Positions 1-8,426 of a stretch of DNA of 64,000 bases are shown here, piece by piece. This stretch comes from Paramagnetospirillum magnetotacticum MS-1. Lineage in GTDB: Bacteria > Pseudomonadota > Alphaproteobacteria > Rhodospirillales > Magnetospirillaceae. The notes under the pieces are model-generated. The model saw only the letters and a list, made by a program, of their open reading frames with translations. It did not search any database and was not told the DNA's origin. The DNA is taken from assembly GCF_000829825.1 (NCBI RefSeq), contig NZ_JXSL01000019.1:1-64000 (forward strand). The letters run 5' to 3'. Every line of letters starts with the position of its first letter. Within the stretch, counting starts at the first letter, position 1. A program made the position numbers and the translations under genes.

Positions 1-138
1 GTCGATCCCAATCTGCGCATCAAGGACAGTTCCATGGTGGCCGAGGCGGTACGCCGGCGCATCCAGGAGGAAATCCCCCACGCCCGCGACATCCGCCTGT
101 TCGTCAGCCCGGCGCCCGCCGCCGCGGCACGGGCCTGA
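1..138 (+). CDS. C-terminal end of a cation diffusion facilitator (CDF) family metal transporter, partial
   Basis: Only the last 45 codons are in the window, ending in TGA. The peptide begins VDPNLRIKDSSMVAEAVR and continues with IPHARDIRLFVSP. This pattern (V-D-P, an amphipathic helix with AEAVRRR, then a strand with D-I-R-L-F-V) is what the cytosolic C-terminal ferredoxin-like domain of CDF exporters looks like, including the magnetosome proteins MamB and MamM. The membrane domain lies upstream, so the metal specificity cannot be judged. The tail PAPAAAARA is unstructured. The call rests on a short stretch only. Confidence 0.5.
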   Translation, partial: VDPNLRIKDSSMVAEAVRRRIQEEIPHARDIRLFVSPAPAAAARA

Positions 139-149
139 GTGAGAGAGGG

Positions 150-179
150 AACGGCCCGCGCCAAGGGCGGCGGGCCGTT
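150..179. terminator. Perfect 10-bp stem-loop after the CDF gene
   Basis: AACGGCCCGC at 150-159 pairs perfectly with GCGGGCCGTT at 170-179 around a 10-nt loop. It starts 12 bases after the CDF stop and lies 20 bases from the stop of the convergent small gene, so it may serve both. The following T-tract is weak (ataattcc), which lowers confidence in efficient termination. Confidence 0.6.
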
Positions 180-199
180 ATAATTCCATCGGAGAAGGT

Positions 200-448
200 T
201 CAGACCCGGCGGGGACGGGCGGCGGCGGATCCATAGATCAGACCGGCCATCAAGCCGACGGCGACGGCGGCCCCCAGCGGCCCACCGGCCAGGGCGCCCA
301 GACCGACACCAGCCATCTTGCCCATGGTCAGGAAGCCCGCGGCCTTGGCGGTTCCTGCCGCCACGGCGCCACCGGCACCGGCGACGGTGGAACGAACGAC
401 CGTGCGGGACCCGGCGGAAGAAGAGAAGGTAGCGGCTTGACGGCTCAT
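200..448 (-). CDS. Small Gly/Ala-rich membrane protein, function unknown
   Basis: This 82-residue protein starts MSRQAATFSSSAGSRT. I chose the ATG at 448 because GAGGGG lies about 9 bases upstream; the reading frame stays open further upstream. The first third is Ser/Thr/Arg-rich, followed by a hydrophobic Gly/Ala/Leu stretch (GLGALAGGPLGAAVAVGLMAGLIYG) with GxxxG-like spacing that could form one long or two short membrane helices, and a basic tail AARPRRV. I do not recognise the family. Leu-Gly-rich helices occur in magnetosome membrane proteins, but nothing here ties this gene to magnetosomes beyond its neighbourhood. Confidence 0.5.
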   Translation of the reverse strand: MSRQAATFSSSAGSRTVVRSTVAGAGGAVAAGTAKAAGFLTMGKMAGVGLGALAGGPLGAAVAVGLMAGLIYGSAAARPRRV

Positions 449-594
449 CGGGCATCCCCTCGGCTGTGATTGCGAACAACTCGCATCCATAGGAAGCCGC
501 AATTGCCACTCATTGTCAATGGATATTCGCATCGCCCCCGATGAGCCGCGCGGATTGCCGTGCCGCTTGGGGGGAGGGAGAGGTGACGCCCGCC

Positions 595-1020
595 TCAGTC
601 GGCGGTTTCGTTGGCGGCCAGCGGAACTCCGAACAGCTCCAGGCGGTGGCCCACGACCCGGTAGCCGTAGCGCGTGGCGATTTCCTTTTGCAGGGATTCG
701 ATCTCCTCGCTGGAGAATTCGATGACCTTGCCGGTTTTCAGGTCGATCAGGTGATCGTGGTGATCACCGTCAGCTTCTTCGTAGCGGGCGCGGCCGTCGC
801 CGAAATCATGCCGCTTCAAGATGGCGGTTTCCTCGAACAGCCGCACGGTGCGATAGACCGTGGCGATGCTGATATGGGGATCGATCTCGGCCGCCCGGCG
901 GTAAACTTCCTCCACATCCGGATGGTCGGAGGACTCGGACAGGACGCGGGCGATGACCCGGCGCTGGCCGGTCATCTTCATGTTCTTGTCGATGCAACGT
1001 TGTTCGATTCGAGAAATCAT
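595..1020 (-). CDS. fur: Fur family ferric uptake regulator
   Basis: The 141-residue protein has the Fur layout. An N-terminal winged helix (MTGQRRVIARVL, then DPHISIATVYRTVRLFEE as recognition helix) is followed by a metal-binding dimerisation domain with EADGDHHDHLIDLKTGKVIEF. The HHDH cluster and the downstream Glu residues are canonical metal ligands. It lacks the CxxC zinc motifs of Escherichia coli Fur, which is common in alphaproteobacteria. I chose the ATG at 1020 (MISRIEQRC) because family alignment begins there; the frame is open 27 codons further upstream. It probably represses iron uptake genes and could act on the Fur-like site near mamY (10647-10665) and on the feo operon; that link is inference. 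Confidence 0.9.
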   Translation of the reverse strand: MISRIEQRCIDKNMKMTGQRRVIARVLSESSDHPDVEEVYRRAAEIDPHISIATVYRTVRLFEETAILKRHDFGDGRARYEEADGDHHDHLIDLKTGKVIEFSSEEIESLQKEIATRYGYRVVGHRLELFGVPLAANETAD

Positions 1021-1125
1021 GGCCGTCTCATCCGATTTTTCCTGCCGGTTCAGCCGGAACGGTACCATCAAGGGAGAGGTTGGCAAAGCGCGAGAGCGCA
1101 ACCGCGCGTTTCGCTGCCGTCGCGG

Positions 1126-1551
1126 TCATATAGCGTCCTGCTGTGCGGAGCCGGGGGCGGTCAGCGAGCCGATGATCTGGCATTGGGCGACCACCTGTCC
1201 GCAGCAATTCTTCATCTTCCGCAATTCGTCGCGCAAAAGGGTGAGGTCGGCAATTTTGCGTTCCACCTCGTCAAGATGGAGGAGAACCATCTGATCGGCG
1301 CCTTCGCACGGGGAATCGGGTCGTTCGGCCAGAGTCAGCAGGGCACGGATGGAATCGATGGAAAAGCCCAGATCGCGGCCCCGGCGAATGAAGCGGAGCC
1401 GCTGAATATGGTGGTCCTCATATTGCCGAAATCCGCCCTGGCTTCGTGCCGGCGGCGGCAGCATCCCGATCTTCTCGTAGTAGCGGATGGTTTCGATGTT
1501 GACGCCGGTCTGCCGGCTGAGGCCGCCGATATTGAAGGGCTGAAGCGTCAT
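1126..1551 (-). CDS. MerR family heavy-metal regulator (CadR/ZntR/PbrR-like)
   Basis: The 141-residue protein begins with a MerR helix-turn-helix (FNIGGLSRQTGVNIETIRYYEKIGML) followed by the RxxR region, a long dimerisation helix and a C-terminal metal loop with Cys residues (SPCEGA, NCCGQVVAQCQ). It is divergent from the P-type ATPase gene. Between them is a promoter with the 19-bp -35/-10 spacing that MerR proteins remodel. The organisation matches zntR/cadR/pbrR control of a Zn/Cd/Pb efflux pump. Which metal is sensed cannot be decided by eye. Confidence 0.88.
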   Translation of the reverse strand: MTLQPFNIGGLSRQTGVNIETIRYYEKIGMLPPPARSQGGFRQYEDHHIQRLRFIRRGRDLGFSIDSIRALLTLAERPDSPCEGADQMVLLHLDEVERKIADLTLLRDELRKMKNCCGQVVAQCQIIGSLTAPGSAQQDAI

Positions 1552-1560
1552 GATTTTCCG

Positions 1561-1591
1561 TTGACTCTGTAGTGGCTCCAGGGTCCATGCT
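1561..1591 (+). promoter_or_regulatory. MerR-type metal-responsive promoter and operator
   Basis: A -35 element TTGACT (1561-1566) and a -10 element CATGCT (1586-1591) are separated by 19 bases, CTGTAGTGGCTCCAGGGTC. The long spacer and the imperfect dyad ACTCTGTAGTGGCTCCAGGGT-type core are hallmarks of operators of the CadR/ZntR/PbrR branch. It drives the P-type ATPase gene on the plus strand and sits 9 bases from the divergent regulator start. Confidence 0.85.
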
Positions 1592-1650
1592 CCACTTGAA
1601 TCGGGTGATTGTCCAGCGCGATCACGGGCCGCGTCGAAGGAGTTCGGGTC

Positions 1651-3924
1651 ATGTCGGAAGCCAAATCTTGCTGCACCAGCAAATGTTGCGGCGGGGGCGC
1701 GTCAGCGGCTCTTCCCACTGCGGCGCTCCAGCCGCCTCGGCCGGGTAAGTCCCGGGCCTTCCGCATCACCGGCATGTGCTGCGTCGAGGAGATGCGGACG
1801 CTGAAGGCGGCCGTCGGCCCGCTGGCCGGAGGGGACGAGCGCCTGAGCTTCGATCTGCTCAACGGCAAGATGATTGTCCGGGCCGATATCGACGCCGACG
1901 CGGTGATCGCCGCCGTTTCGCGCACGGGAATGAGGGCGGAGCCGTGGGAACGCACCAGCGTGGCCGAGCGCGACAAGGCCAATTCCTCGCGCCGGTTGCT
2001 TCAGGCGGTTCTGGCGGGGCTCAGCGGCGGCGCCGCGCTGCTGGGGCTGATTCTCGACCAGGCGGTCAAAGTGCCGCTCCCCGCCCAGATCGCCGAGGCC
2101 GTGGCCGTGGCGGTGGGCTTGTGGATGGTGCTGCCCAAGGCACTGCATGCCTTTCGCTCGCTGCGGCCGGACATGAATTTGTTGATGAGTGTCGCGGTCT
2201 TCGGTGCCATGGCACTGGGGGACTGGATGGAGGCGGCTACCGTTTCGGCGCTGTTCGCGCTGTCCCTGGCGCTGGAGAGCTGGAGCGCCGAGCGCGCTCG
2301 CCGGGCTATCGCCTCGCTGATGGAACTCACCCCGCCCATGGCGCGGGTAAAGGGAACCGACGGAGCCGAATCCCTGGCGGCGCCAGAGGATGTACCCGTG
2401 GGGGCCGTCTTCGTCGTGCTGCCGGGTGAACGCATTCCCCTGGACGGCCGCGTCCTGGTGGGCGAAAGCATGGTGGATCAGGCGCCGATCACCGGGGAAA
2501 GCGTGCCGGTGCTGAAAAGCGTGGGCACGGAGGTTTTCGCGGGCACCATCAATGCCGACGGCGTCTTGGAGGTGCAAAACCTTAAACCGGCCGGTGAAAC
2601 CACCCTGGCCAAGGTGGCCCGGCTGGTGGAGGAGGCCCAGGGCAAGCGATCCAAGGTGGAGCGCTGGGTCGATCGCTTCGCCGCGATCTATACCCCCGTC
2701 GTCCTGGCCGGTGCCGTGGCGGTGGCGGTGCTGCCGCCGCTGGCGCTCGGCCTGGACTGGTCCGAATGGATCTACCGCTCCTTGGTGTTGCTGGTCATTT
2801 CATGCCCCTGCGCCCTGGTGATCTCGACGCCGCTGACGGTGGTGGCCGCCATGGCCTCGGCGGCGCGGGCCGGTGTGCTGGTCAAGGGCGGGGAATATCT
2901 TGAAACGGCGTCGCGGCTGTCCGCCATCGCCTTCGACAAGACGGGAACCGTGACTTTGGGCCGCCCCGGTGTCGAACGGGTGATGGCGCTGGACGGCGGC
3001 GACGAGGGCCGCATCTTGCGGCTTGCGGCGGCGCTGGAGGCGCGCAGCACCCACCCGCTGGGCCGGGCCATCCTCGATCACGCCGCCGCCGGGGGCATTG
3101 CTCCGCCTCCGGCTGAATCCGTCCAGTCCCTGCCCGGCAAGGGGATGTGCGGGGTCGTCGACGGCGAGGCGGTGTGGCTGGGCTCCCATCGTTACGCGAT
3201 GGAGCGGGGTGCCGAGACGCCTGCCGTGCGCGAGGCGGCCCTGGCCTTGGCGGAAGGGGGGCGGTCGGTGGTGGCGGTGGGGGATGCCGCCGGGGTACGC
3301 GGGCTGATCGCCCTGTCCGATCCCATTCGTCCGGAAGCCGCGACGGCGCTGGCGGGCCTACGCCGGGCCGGGGTGGGCAAACTGATCATGCTGACCGGAG
3401 ACAACGCCGCCACCGGCGAGCGGGTGGCCGCTGCCCTGGGCTTCGATCTCGTCCTGGCGGAACTGCTGCCCGAGGACAAAAGCGAGGCCATGGACGATCT
3501 CGCCCGGCAATTCGGAACCGTCGCCATGGTGGGAGACGGAGTCAACGACGCCCCCGCCATGGCCCGGTCGTCCCTGGGCATCGCCATGGGGGCCGCCGGA
3601 ACCGATACCGCCATCGAAACCTCGGATCTGGCGCTGATGTCCGACGATCTGACCCGGTTGGCCTGGCTCATCGGCCATTCCCGCCGGATGATGACGGTCA
3701 TCCGCCAGAATATCGGTTTCGCCATCACCCTGAAGGCGGTGTTCATGGTGCTGGCGATTTTGGACATCGCGACCCTGTGGGGAGCCATCGCGGCGGATAT
3801 GGGAGCGGCCCTTCTGGTGGCCTTCAATGGATTGCGCTTGCTGAAGGCCGGCGCTACTCAGAGGTCCGAGGACGGCATGGGTTTATCCTCGTCGTCGAAT
3901 ACCTTGAAACAGAGGCTTGCCTAG
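1651..3924 (+). CDS. Heavy-metal translocating P1B-type ATPase (Zn/Cd/Pb class)
   Basis: This 757-residue inner-membrane ATPase exports soft divalent cations. I chose the ATG at 1651 because AAGGAG lies 8 bases upstream. The N-terminus has a Cys cluster (CCTSKCCGGG) and one metal-binding domain with a CCxxE motif (GMCCVEE), typical of Pb/Zn/Cd pumps. Then follow the TGES actuator motif (ITGESVP), the transmembrane CPC metal site (SCPCALVIS), the phosphorylation site DKTGTVT, the HP motif (STHPLG) and the hinge GDGVNDAPAMA. It is controlled by the divergent MerR regulator and followed 16 bases later by a DmeF-like exporter, so the two form a metal-resistance unit. It matches the ZntA/CadA/PbrA families; substrate not resolved. 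Confidence 0.92.
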   Translation: MSEAKSCCTSKCCGGGASAALPTAALQPPRPGKSRAFRITGMCCVEEMRTLKAAVGPLAGGDERLSFDLLNGKMIVRADIDADAVIAAVSRTGMRAEPWERTSVAERDKANSSRRLLQAVLAGLSGGAALLGLILDQAVKVPLPAQIAEAVAVAVGLWMVLPKALHAFRSLRPDMNLLMSVAVFGAMALGDWMEAATVSALFALSLALESWSAERARRAIASLMELTPPMARVKGTDGAESLAAPEDVPVGAVFVVLPGERIPLDGRVLVGESMVDQAPITGESVPVLKSVGTEVFAGTINADGVLEVQNLKPAGETTLAKVARLVEEAQGKRSKVERWVDRFAAIYTPVVLAGAVAVAVLPPLALGLDWSEWIYRSLVLLVISCPCALVISTPLTVVAAMASAARAGVLVKGGEYLETASRLSAIAFDKTGTVTLGRPGVERVMALDGGDEGRILRLAAALEARSTHPLGRAILDHAAAGGIAPPPAESVQSLPGKGMCGVVDGEAVWLGSHRYAMERGAETPAVREAALALAEGGRSVVAVGDAAGVRGLIALSDPIRPEAATALAGLRRAGVGKLIMLTGDNAATGERVAAALGFDLVLAELLPEDKSEAMDDLARQFGTVAMVGDGVNDAPAMARSSLGIAMGAAGTDTAIETSDLALMSDDLTRLAWLIGHSRRMMTVIRQNIGFAITLKAVFMVLAILDIATLWGAIAADMGAALLVAFNGLRLLKAGATQRSEDGMGLSSSSNTLKQRLA

Positions 3925-3940
3925 GGATGGAGGGGCGATC

Positions 3941-4897
3941 ATGCATGTACACAATCTGTCGTCATGGCAACACAGCCACCATTTCCAATCGGGCCTGGAA
4001 GCATCCGCCGAACGCCGGACCAAGATCGTGGTGGCTCTGACCATCGCCATGATGGTGGCCGAGATCGCGGCTGGCACGATCTTCAACTCCATGGCACTGC
4101 TGGCCGACGGCTGGCATATGTCCACCCATGCAGGCGCCTTGGGAATCGCCGCCTTCGCCTATGCCTTCGCCCGCAGTCACGCCGACGACCAGCGCTTTAC
4201 CTTCGGCACCGGCAAGGTCGGGACGCTGGGCGGCTTTACCAGCGCCATTATCCTTTGCATGGTGGCGCTGCTGATGGTGTGGGAATCGGCAAACCGCCTG
4301 ATGACGGTCCAAGCCATCGCCTTCGACGAGGCCCTGATGGTCGCCGTCATTGGGTTGGTCGTCAACGTGGTCAGCGCCGGGATCTTGGGCGGACACGGCC
4401 TCGGCGACGACCATGATCACTGCGGCCACCACCACGATCACGACCATCATCGCGACCATCACGACCACAATCTCCAGGCCGCCTATATCCATGTCCTGGC
4501 AGACGTCCTCACCTCGGTGTTGGCCATCGCCGCCCTGCTGCTGGGGAAATATCTGGGGTGGTGGTGGATGGATCCCATGATGGGATTGGTCGGGGCCGCC
4601 GTCATCGGCAAATGGGCCTGGGGCTTGCTGCGCAAGACCGGTTCGGTCTTGCTGGATCACAGCGACGACCGGGAGCTGCCGGAGGAAGTCCGCGCCGCCA
4701 TCGAGGGCGATGCCGACAACCGGCTGTCCGATCTTCATCTCTGGCAGATCGGGCCGGGCCATTGGGGGGCCATCGTCTCACTGGTGACCCGCACCCCGCG
4801 CGAGCCGGGCCATTACAAGACGCTGCTGGCCGAGGTTCACGAACTCAGCCATGTCACGGTGGAGGTCCATCCCTGCGACGGGGCGTCTTGCGGCTAA
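3941..4897 (+). CDS. dmeF: Cation diffusion facilitator, DmeF-like Co/Ni/Zn exporter
   Basis: This is a 318-residue inner-membrane metal/proton antiporter. I chose the ATG at 3941 (MHVHNLSSWQHSHHF), preceded by GGAGG; the N-terminal HxHxxxxxxHxHxF segment is typical of DmeF. Six membrane helices are visible, with the HxxxD-type zinc site residues in helices 2 and 5 (LLADGWHMSTHA and IHVLADVLTS). A very His/Asp-rich loop (HDHCGHHHDHDHHRDHHDHN) lies between helices 4 and 5, and a cytosolic C-terminal domain with LHLWQIGPGHWGAIVSL follows. It lies in one unit with the upstream P-type ATPase and probably shares its promoter. Substrate (Co/Ni versus Zn/Cd) is inference. Confidence 0.85.
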   Translation: MHVHNLSSWQHSHHFQSGLEASAERRTKIVVALTIAMMVAEIAAGTIFNSMALLADGWHMSTHAGALGIAAFAYAFARSHADDQRFTFGTGKVGTLGGFTSAIILCMVALLMVWESANRLMTVQAIAFDEALMVAVIGLVVNVVSAGILGGHGLGDDHDHCGHHHDHDHHRDHHDHNLQAAYIHVLADVLTSVLAIAALLLGKYLGWWWMDPMMGLVGAAVIGKWAWGLLRKTGSVLLDHSDDRELPEEVRAAIEGDADNRLSDLHLWQIGPGHWGAIVSLVTRTPREPGHYKTLLAEVHELSHVTVEVHPCDGASCG

Positions 4898-5034
4898 AGC
4901 GGTTTGCGCTTTATCTGGCGCAAACCGCTTTGGCGAGCATTGAGCGAGCGGCCAAGCAAACCGTAGGTTTGCGCCCGGCGAGGGCATACATAAGATTAAA
5001 GCCTTTTGCGTCACATTCGACGTAAAAGGCTTTA
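4896..5034. repeat. Two nested hairpins in the dmeF-ynfA intergenic region (REP-like element)
   Basis: AAAGCGGTTTGCG (4896-4908) pairs perfectly with CGCAAACCGCTTT (4919-4931) and overlaps the dmeF stop codon. A second dyad, TAAAGCCTTTT (4997-5007) with AAAAGGCTTTA (5024-5034), follows, and a short CAAACC/GGTTTG dyad lies between them. The first hairpin could end dmeF transcription. The whole 140-bp block looks like a dispersed palindromic element; its copy number cannot be seen from one window. The rest of 4898-5144 holds no gene. Confidence 0.55.
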
Positions 5035-5144
5035 GGGGGGGCTTCCCGATCGGCTTATGGCAATCGGCCTTGATCCGGCTTGCCGCGGGGGCGGGCGGTG
5101 CTGTGGTCCGGCTATGATTTCCGGGAAAAGGGGATGAAATCAGG

Positions 5145-5471
5145 ATGTGGGCCATTCCGACATACCTTCTGGCCGCTTTCGCCGAGATCGGCGGTTGCTT
5201 CGCGTTCTGGGCCTGGCTCCGGCTGGGCAAATCGCCCTTCTGGCTGGCTCCGGGGATGGCCAGTCTGGCCCTGTTCGCCTGGGCCTTGACCCGGGTCGAT
5301 GCCGATTTCGCCGGTCGCGCCTATGCGGCCTATGGCGGCATCTACATTTTGTCGTCGTTGGTGTGGATGTGGGCGGTGGAAGAGAGCCCGCCGGACCGGT
5401 GGGACGTTCTGGGCGCCGCCTTCTGCCTGGCGGGCGCCCTGGTGATTATTTTCGCCCCCCGCGGCGAGTGA
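5145..5471 (+). CDS. YnfA/UPF0060 family inner-membrane protein
   Basis: The 108-residue protein has four hydrophobic segments. The family signature features are clear: [15 protein letters not shown] in the first helix, then AFAWAL-like and [22 protein letters not shown], and a final helix ending IIFAPRGE. This is a small-multidrug-resistance-like fold; E. coli YnfA belongs here and its physiological substrate is unsettled. It stands alone, convergent with the ftsZ-like gene, and is separated from it by a 13-G run. Confidence 0.88.
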
Positions 5472-5495
5472 TGCCGTAATCGGCCGCAGGGCGGC

Positions 5496-5508
5496 GGGGG
5501 GGGGGGGG
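5496..5508. repeat. 13-base poly-G run between ynfA and the ftsZ-like gene
   Basis: An uninterrupted run of 13 G lies 24 bases after the ynfA stop and 2 bases before the stop codon of ftsZm. It is outside both coding regions. Such tracts are prone to length change and to sequencing error. Confidence 0.85.
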
Positions 5509-5510
5509 CG

Positions 5511-6446
5511 TCAGGCGATTCCGGTGGCTACCACCGAAACCCGCATCTTGCCGGCCAGGGCGTCGTCGAAGGTGGATCCGAAAATGATGTTGGCCTCGGC
5601 GGCCACTTCCTCGCGGATGCGGTTGGCGGCCGAGTCCACCTCGAACAAGGTCATGTCCATGCCGCCGGTGATGTTGATCAGGACGCCCTTGGCCCCCTTT
5701 ATGGAGGTGTCGCCCAGCAGCGGGTTGGAGATGGCGGCCTCGGCGGCGTCGATCGCGCGCTTTTCGCCGGCGGCCTCGCCGGTGCCCATGATGGCCTTGC
5801 CCATTTCGCTCATGACGATGCGGATATCGGCGAAATCCAGGTTGATCAGGCCGGGCATCACCACCAGATCGGTGACGCTGCGCACCCCGGAATTGAGCAC
5901 GCCGTCGGCCATCTTGAAGGCGTCGGCGAAGGTGGTGCGCTCGGTGGCGACGCGGAACAGGTTCTGATTGGGGATGATGATCAGGGTATCGAGCTCTTCT
6001 TGCAGGGCTTCAATGCCGAGATCGGCGGTGTGCATGCGGTGCTTGCCTTCGAAGTGGAACGGCTTGGTCACCACGCCGATGGTAAGGATCCCCTGTTCGC
6101 GGGCGGCCCTGGCGATGACCGGTGCCGCGCCCGACCCGGTGCCGCCGCCCATGCCGGCGGTGATGAACACCATATGGGCGTCGCCGATCAGGTCTTGGAT
6201 GTCTTCGAGACTTTCTTCCGCGGCGGCGCGGCCCACGTCCGGGCGCGAACCGGCGCCCAATCCCTGGGTAACCCGGCCGCCGAGTTGGATGCGTCGCTCG
6301 GTCAGGCTCAGCCCCAGCGCCTGGGCGTCCGTATTGGCGACGATGAATTCCACGCCCTCGATCTTGGACTGGATCATGTTGTTGACGGCGTTGCCGCCGG
6401 CTCCGCCGACGCCGATCACCACTATTCTCGGACGGACTATCGTCAT
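5511..6446 (-). CDS. ftsZm: FtsZ-like magnetosome protein (FtsZm), last gene of the mamXY operon
   Basis: The 311-residue protein is the tubulin-like GTPase core only. Visible motifs are the N-terminal [21 protein letters not shown], the tubulin signature [13 protein letters not shown], the T5-T7 region with NQNLFRV and [14 protein letters not shown], and a C-terminal fold ending [10 protein letters not shown]. Cell-division FtsZ continues with a linker and a conserved C-terminal FtsA/ZipA-binding peptide; here the protein stops right after the GTPase/activation domain. That short form, placed after mamZ, is the published hallmark of the magnetosome-associated FtsZ-like protein in Magnetospirillum. 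It starts 45 bases after the mamZ stop. Confidence 0.93.
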   Translation of the reverse strand: MTIVRPRIVVIGVGGAGGNAVNNMIQSKIEGVEFIVANTDAQALGLSLTERRIQLGGRVTQGLGAGSRPDVGRAAAEESLEDIQDLIGDAHMVFITAGMGGGTGSGAAPVIARAAREQGILTIGVVTKPFHFEGKHRMHTADLGIEALQEELDTLIIIPNQNLFRVATERTTFADAFKMADGVLNSGVRSVTDLVVMPGLINLDFADIRIVMSEMGKAIMGTGEAAGEKRAIDAAEAAISNPLLGDTSIKGAKGVLINITGGMDMTLFEVDSAANRIREEVAAEANIIFGSTFDDALAGKMRVSVVATGIA

Positions 6447-6491
6447 CGCACCATCACCGCCGATAAGACATGCGCCGCGTGTCCAGCCTCA

Positions 6492-8426
6492 TCAGCCGAT
6501 CCGCAGGGCGCGCAGCACGTTCCCGCCCCGCCACTGGTGAAAGCGATACCACAGCAAAACGATGACGGCCGCCGCATAGACATAGGGTTCGCCGTTTTCG
6601 TGATTGGCGGCAAGGATGAAGTGGAGCGCCACCAGGGCGTTGATCACATAAGTAGCACTGTGCAGTTTCTTCCAGCGCTTGCCGCCGATCCGCTTGATCT
6701 GGCTGTTGGCCGAGGTGAAGGCCAGTGGAATCAGCAGCGCGAACGCCACCAGACCGAGCAAGATGAACGGCCGCTTGTAGATGTCGCCCATCATGTCGCC
6801 CAGATTGAGCGCCCATTCCAAGGCGATATAGGCCAAGACGTGCATCACCGCGTAGAAAAAGGCGAACAGCCCGATCATGCGCCGGTATTTGGCCAGGGTC
6901 TTGATGCCGGTGATTTCCTGGACCGGACGCATGGCCAGGGAAATAATCAAGAAGGTGAAGGCCCAATCGCCGAGATAGCGGTTGACGAAGCCGACGGGGG
7001 CCTCGCCCAGGGACCCGTTGGAGATATAGCCCTCGATGACGCTGCGTCCCACCAGCCAGACGAAGGGCAACGCGGCGGTCAGGAACACTAGCGGCTTCCA
7101 ATCCACGGTGCGGGCCGATTTCAGATGATGGTCGCAGGTTTCGTCGATGCCGTTGGCCAGCAGCCAGGCGGCGTAAAGGGTCACCAGCATCTTGCCCGTT
7201 CCCATCAAGATGAACGGGGCGCGGGGGCCGAGGGCGTCGAAATAATAGCCGCCGCTTTGGACCAGCATGACGGTTCCCAGGCCGCCGACCAGATAACCGG
7301 CTCCCACCATGGCCCCCAGGATCGGCTTGGGCGAGGCGTCCACGGTCAGAACCTGAAGGGTCACGAAACATCCCGCATGGCCGATTCCCACCATCAGCAG
7401 CGGCAGCGCCACCAGCCAGTTGAAGGGATTGGCGAACATGCCCAGCCAGATATAGCCCAGCGCCGCCAGGGACAGGCTGGCGCCGATGGCGGAAATGCGG
7501 CTGTGCCGTTCTATGAAGCTGCGCCATAGCGGCACCGCCGCCAGCACCGCCAGCCCCAGCAGGCCGATCATCACGGCGGCATGGGCGGTGGCGAAGGTGC
7601 GGGTCACCCCCACCAGATCGGAAACGGAAATGCACCACAGCGAGAAGAACAGGCTGAGGATGATCACGTCGGCGCGGGTGTAGAAGGCGGCGGCGAAGGC
7701 CAGCTGCATGCGCGGATCGCTGGTGATCACCGTCCAGACCTGCCGCAGCGGATGTTCGTCGTCTCCCGAGGCCGGCTGGGGCGGGGCCACGTCCCGCAGA
7801 TTGCGCCGTGTCAGCTGGAAACCGGCGATTCCGGCCAGCAGCGGCAGGCACATGATGAGGAAGACGCCGCCGGGATAATCGGCCATCTGCATGACGATGG
7901 CGGCCAGCATGGTGCCGCCGAACACCATCATGAAGACCAGATTCCCCATGAGGCGCGGCCGGTTGGCGCGCGACGACACATCGCCCACCAGGGTGGACAG
8001 CTGCAACTGGACGGTATCGGCGCCCACGGTCAGCAGTACCCGGGTCAGATAGAACAGCACCAGACCGGCGGCGCCGAAGGCCAGTCCTACCTGAAGGCTG
8101 AGCAGCGATACCGCCGCGCCGACCACGGCGATCAGGAAGCCCAGGGCGATGATCCGCACCCGGCCGATGCGATCGGACAGCAGGCCGAACCAGCCCACAC
8201 AGACGATGGAGACGATTTCCGCCACCACCTGGATATCGGCGTTGACGGCGCCTTCCTTTTCGAAGGCGATGCCGAAGATCTTGTCCAGCAGCAGGGGCTG
8301 GATGGAAATGGACAGCGCCGCCATCAGGGCGCCCACGGTCATCAGCAGATAGATGATGTTCCATTGGGTGGGGGCGAAGTCGGCCGCCGTCGTCCCCTTG
8401 GCCGGAGCCTCAGCGTTCCTCGGCAT
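6492..8426 (-). CDS. mamZ: MamZ: major facilitator domain fused to a ferric-reductase-like membrane domain
   Basis: This is a 644-residue polytopic membrane protein. I chose the ATG at 8426 (MPRNAEAPAKG) because GGGAGG lies 6 bases upstream; it overlaps the end of mamX by 17 bases. Residues ~20-420 form a 12-helix major facilitator permease with the loop-2 motif GLLSDRIGRVRI. Residues ~440-640 form a six-helix YedZ/ferric-reductase-like domain with conserved His in MHVLAYIALEWA and LHFILAANHE, candidate haem ligands. This fusion is specific to MamZ (MamH-like permease plus reductase). In Magnetospirillum it acts with MamX in magnetosome iron redox handling; transported substrate unproven. Confidence 0.95.
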   Translation of the reverse strand: MPRNAEAPAKGTTAADFAPTQWNIIYLLMTVGALMAALSISIQPLLLDKIFGIAFEKEGAVNADIQVVAEIVSIVCVGWFGLLSDRIGRVRIIALGFLIAVVGAAVSLLSLQVGLAFGAAGLVLFYLTRVLLTVGADTVQLQLSTLVGDVSSRANRPRLMGNLVFMMVFGGTMLAAIVMQMADYPGGVFLIMCLPLLAGIAGFQLTRRNLRDVAPPQPASGDDEHPLRQVWTVITSDPRMQLAFAAAFYTRADVIILSLFFSLWCISVSDLVGVTRTFATAHAAVMIGLLGLAVLAAVPLWRSFIERHSRISAIGASLSLAALGYIWLGMFANPFNWLVALPLLMVGIGHAGCFVTLQVLTVDASPKPILGAMVGAGYLVGGLGTVMLVQSGGYYFDALGPRAPFILMGTGKMLVTLYAAWLLANGIDETCDHHLKSARTVDWKPLVFLTAALPFVWLVGRSVIEGYISNGSLGEAPVGFVNRYLGDWAFTFLIISLAMRPVQEITGIKTLAKYRRMIGLFAFFYAVMHVLAYIALEWALNLGDMMGDIYKRPFILLGLVAFALLIPLAFTSANSQIKRIGGKRWKKLHSATYVINALVALHFILAANHENGEPYVYAAAVIVLLWYRFHQWRGGNVLRALRIG

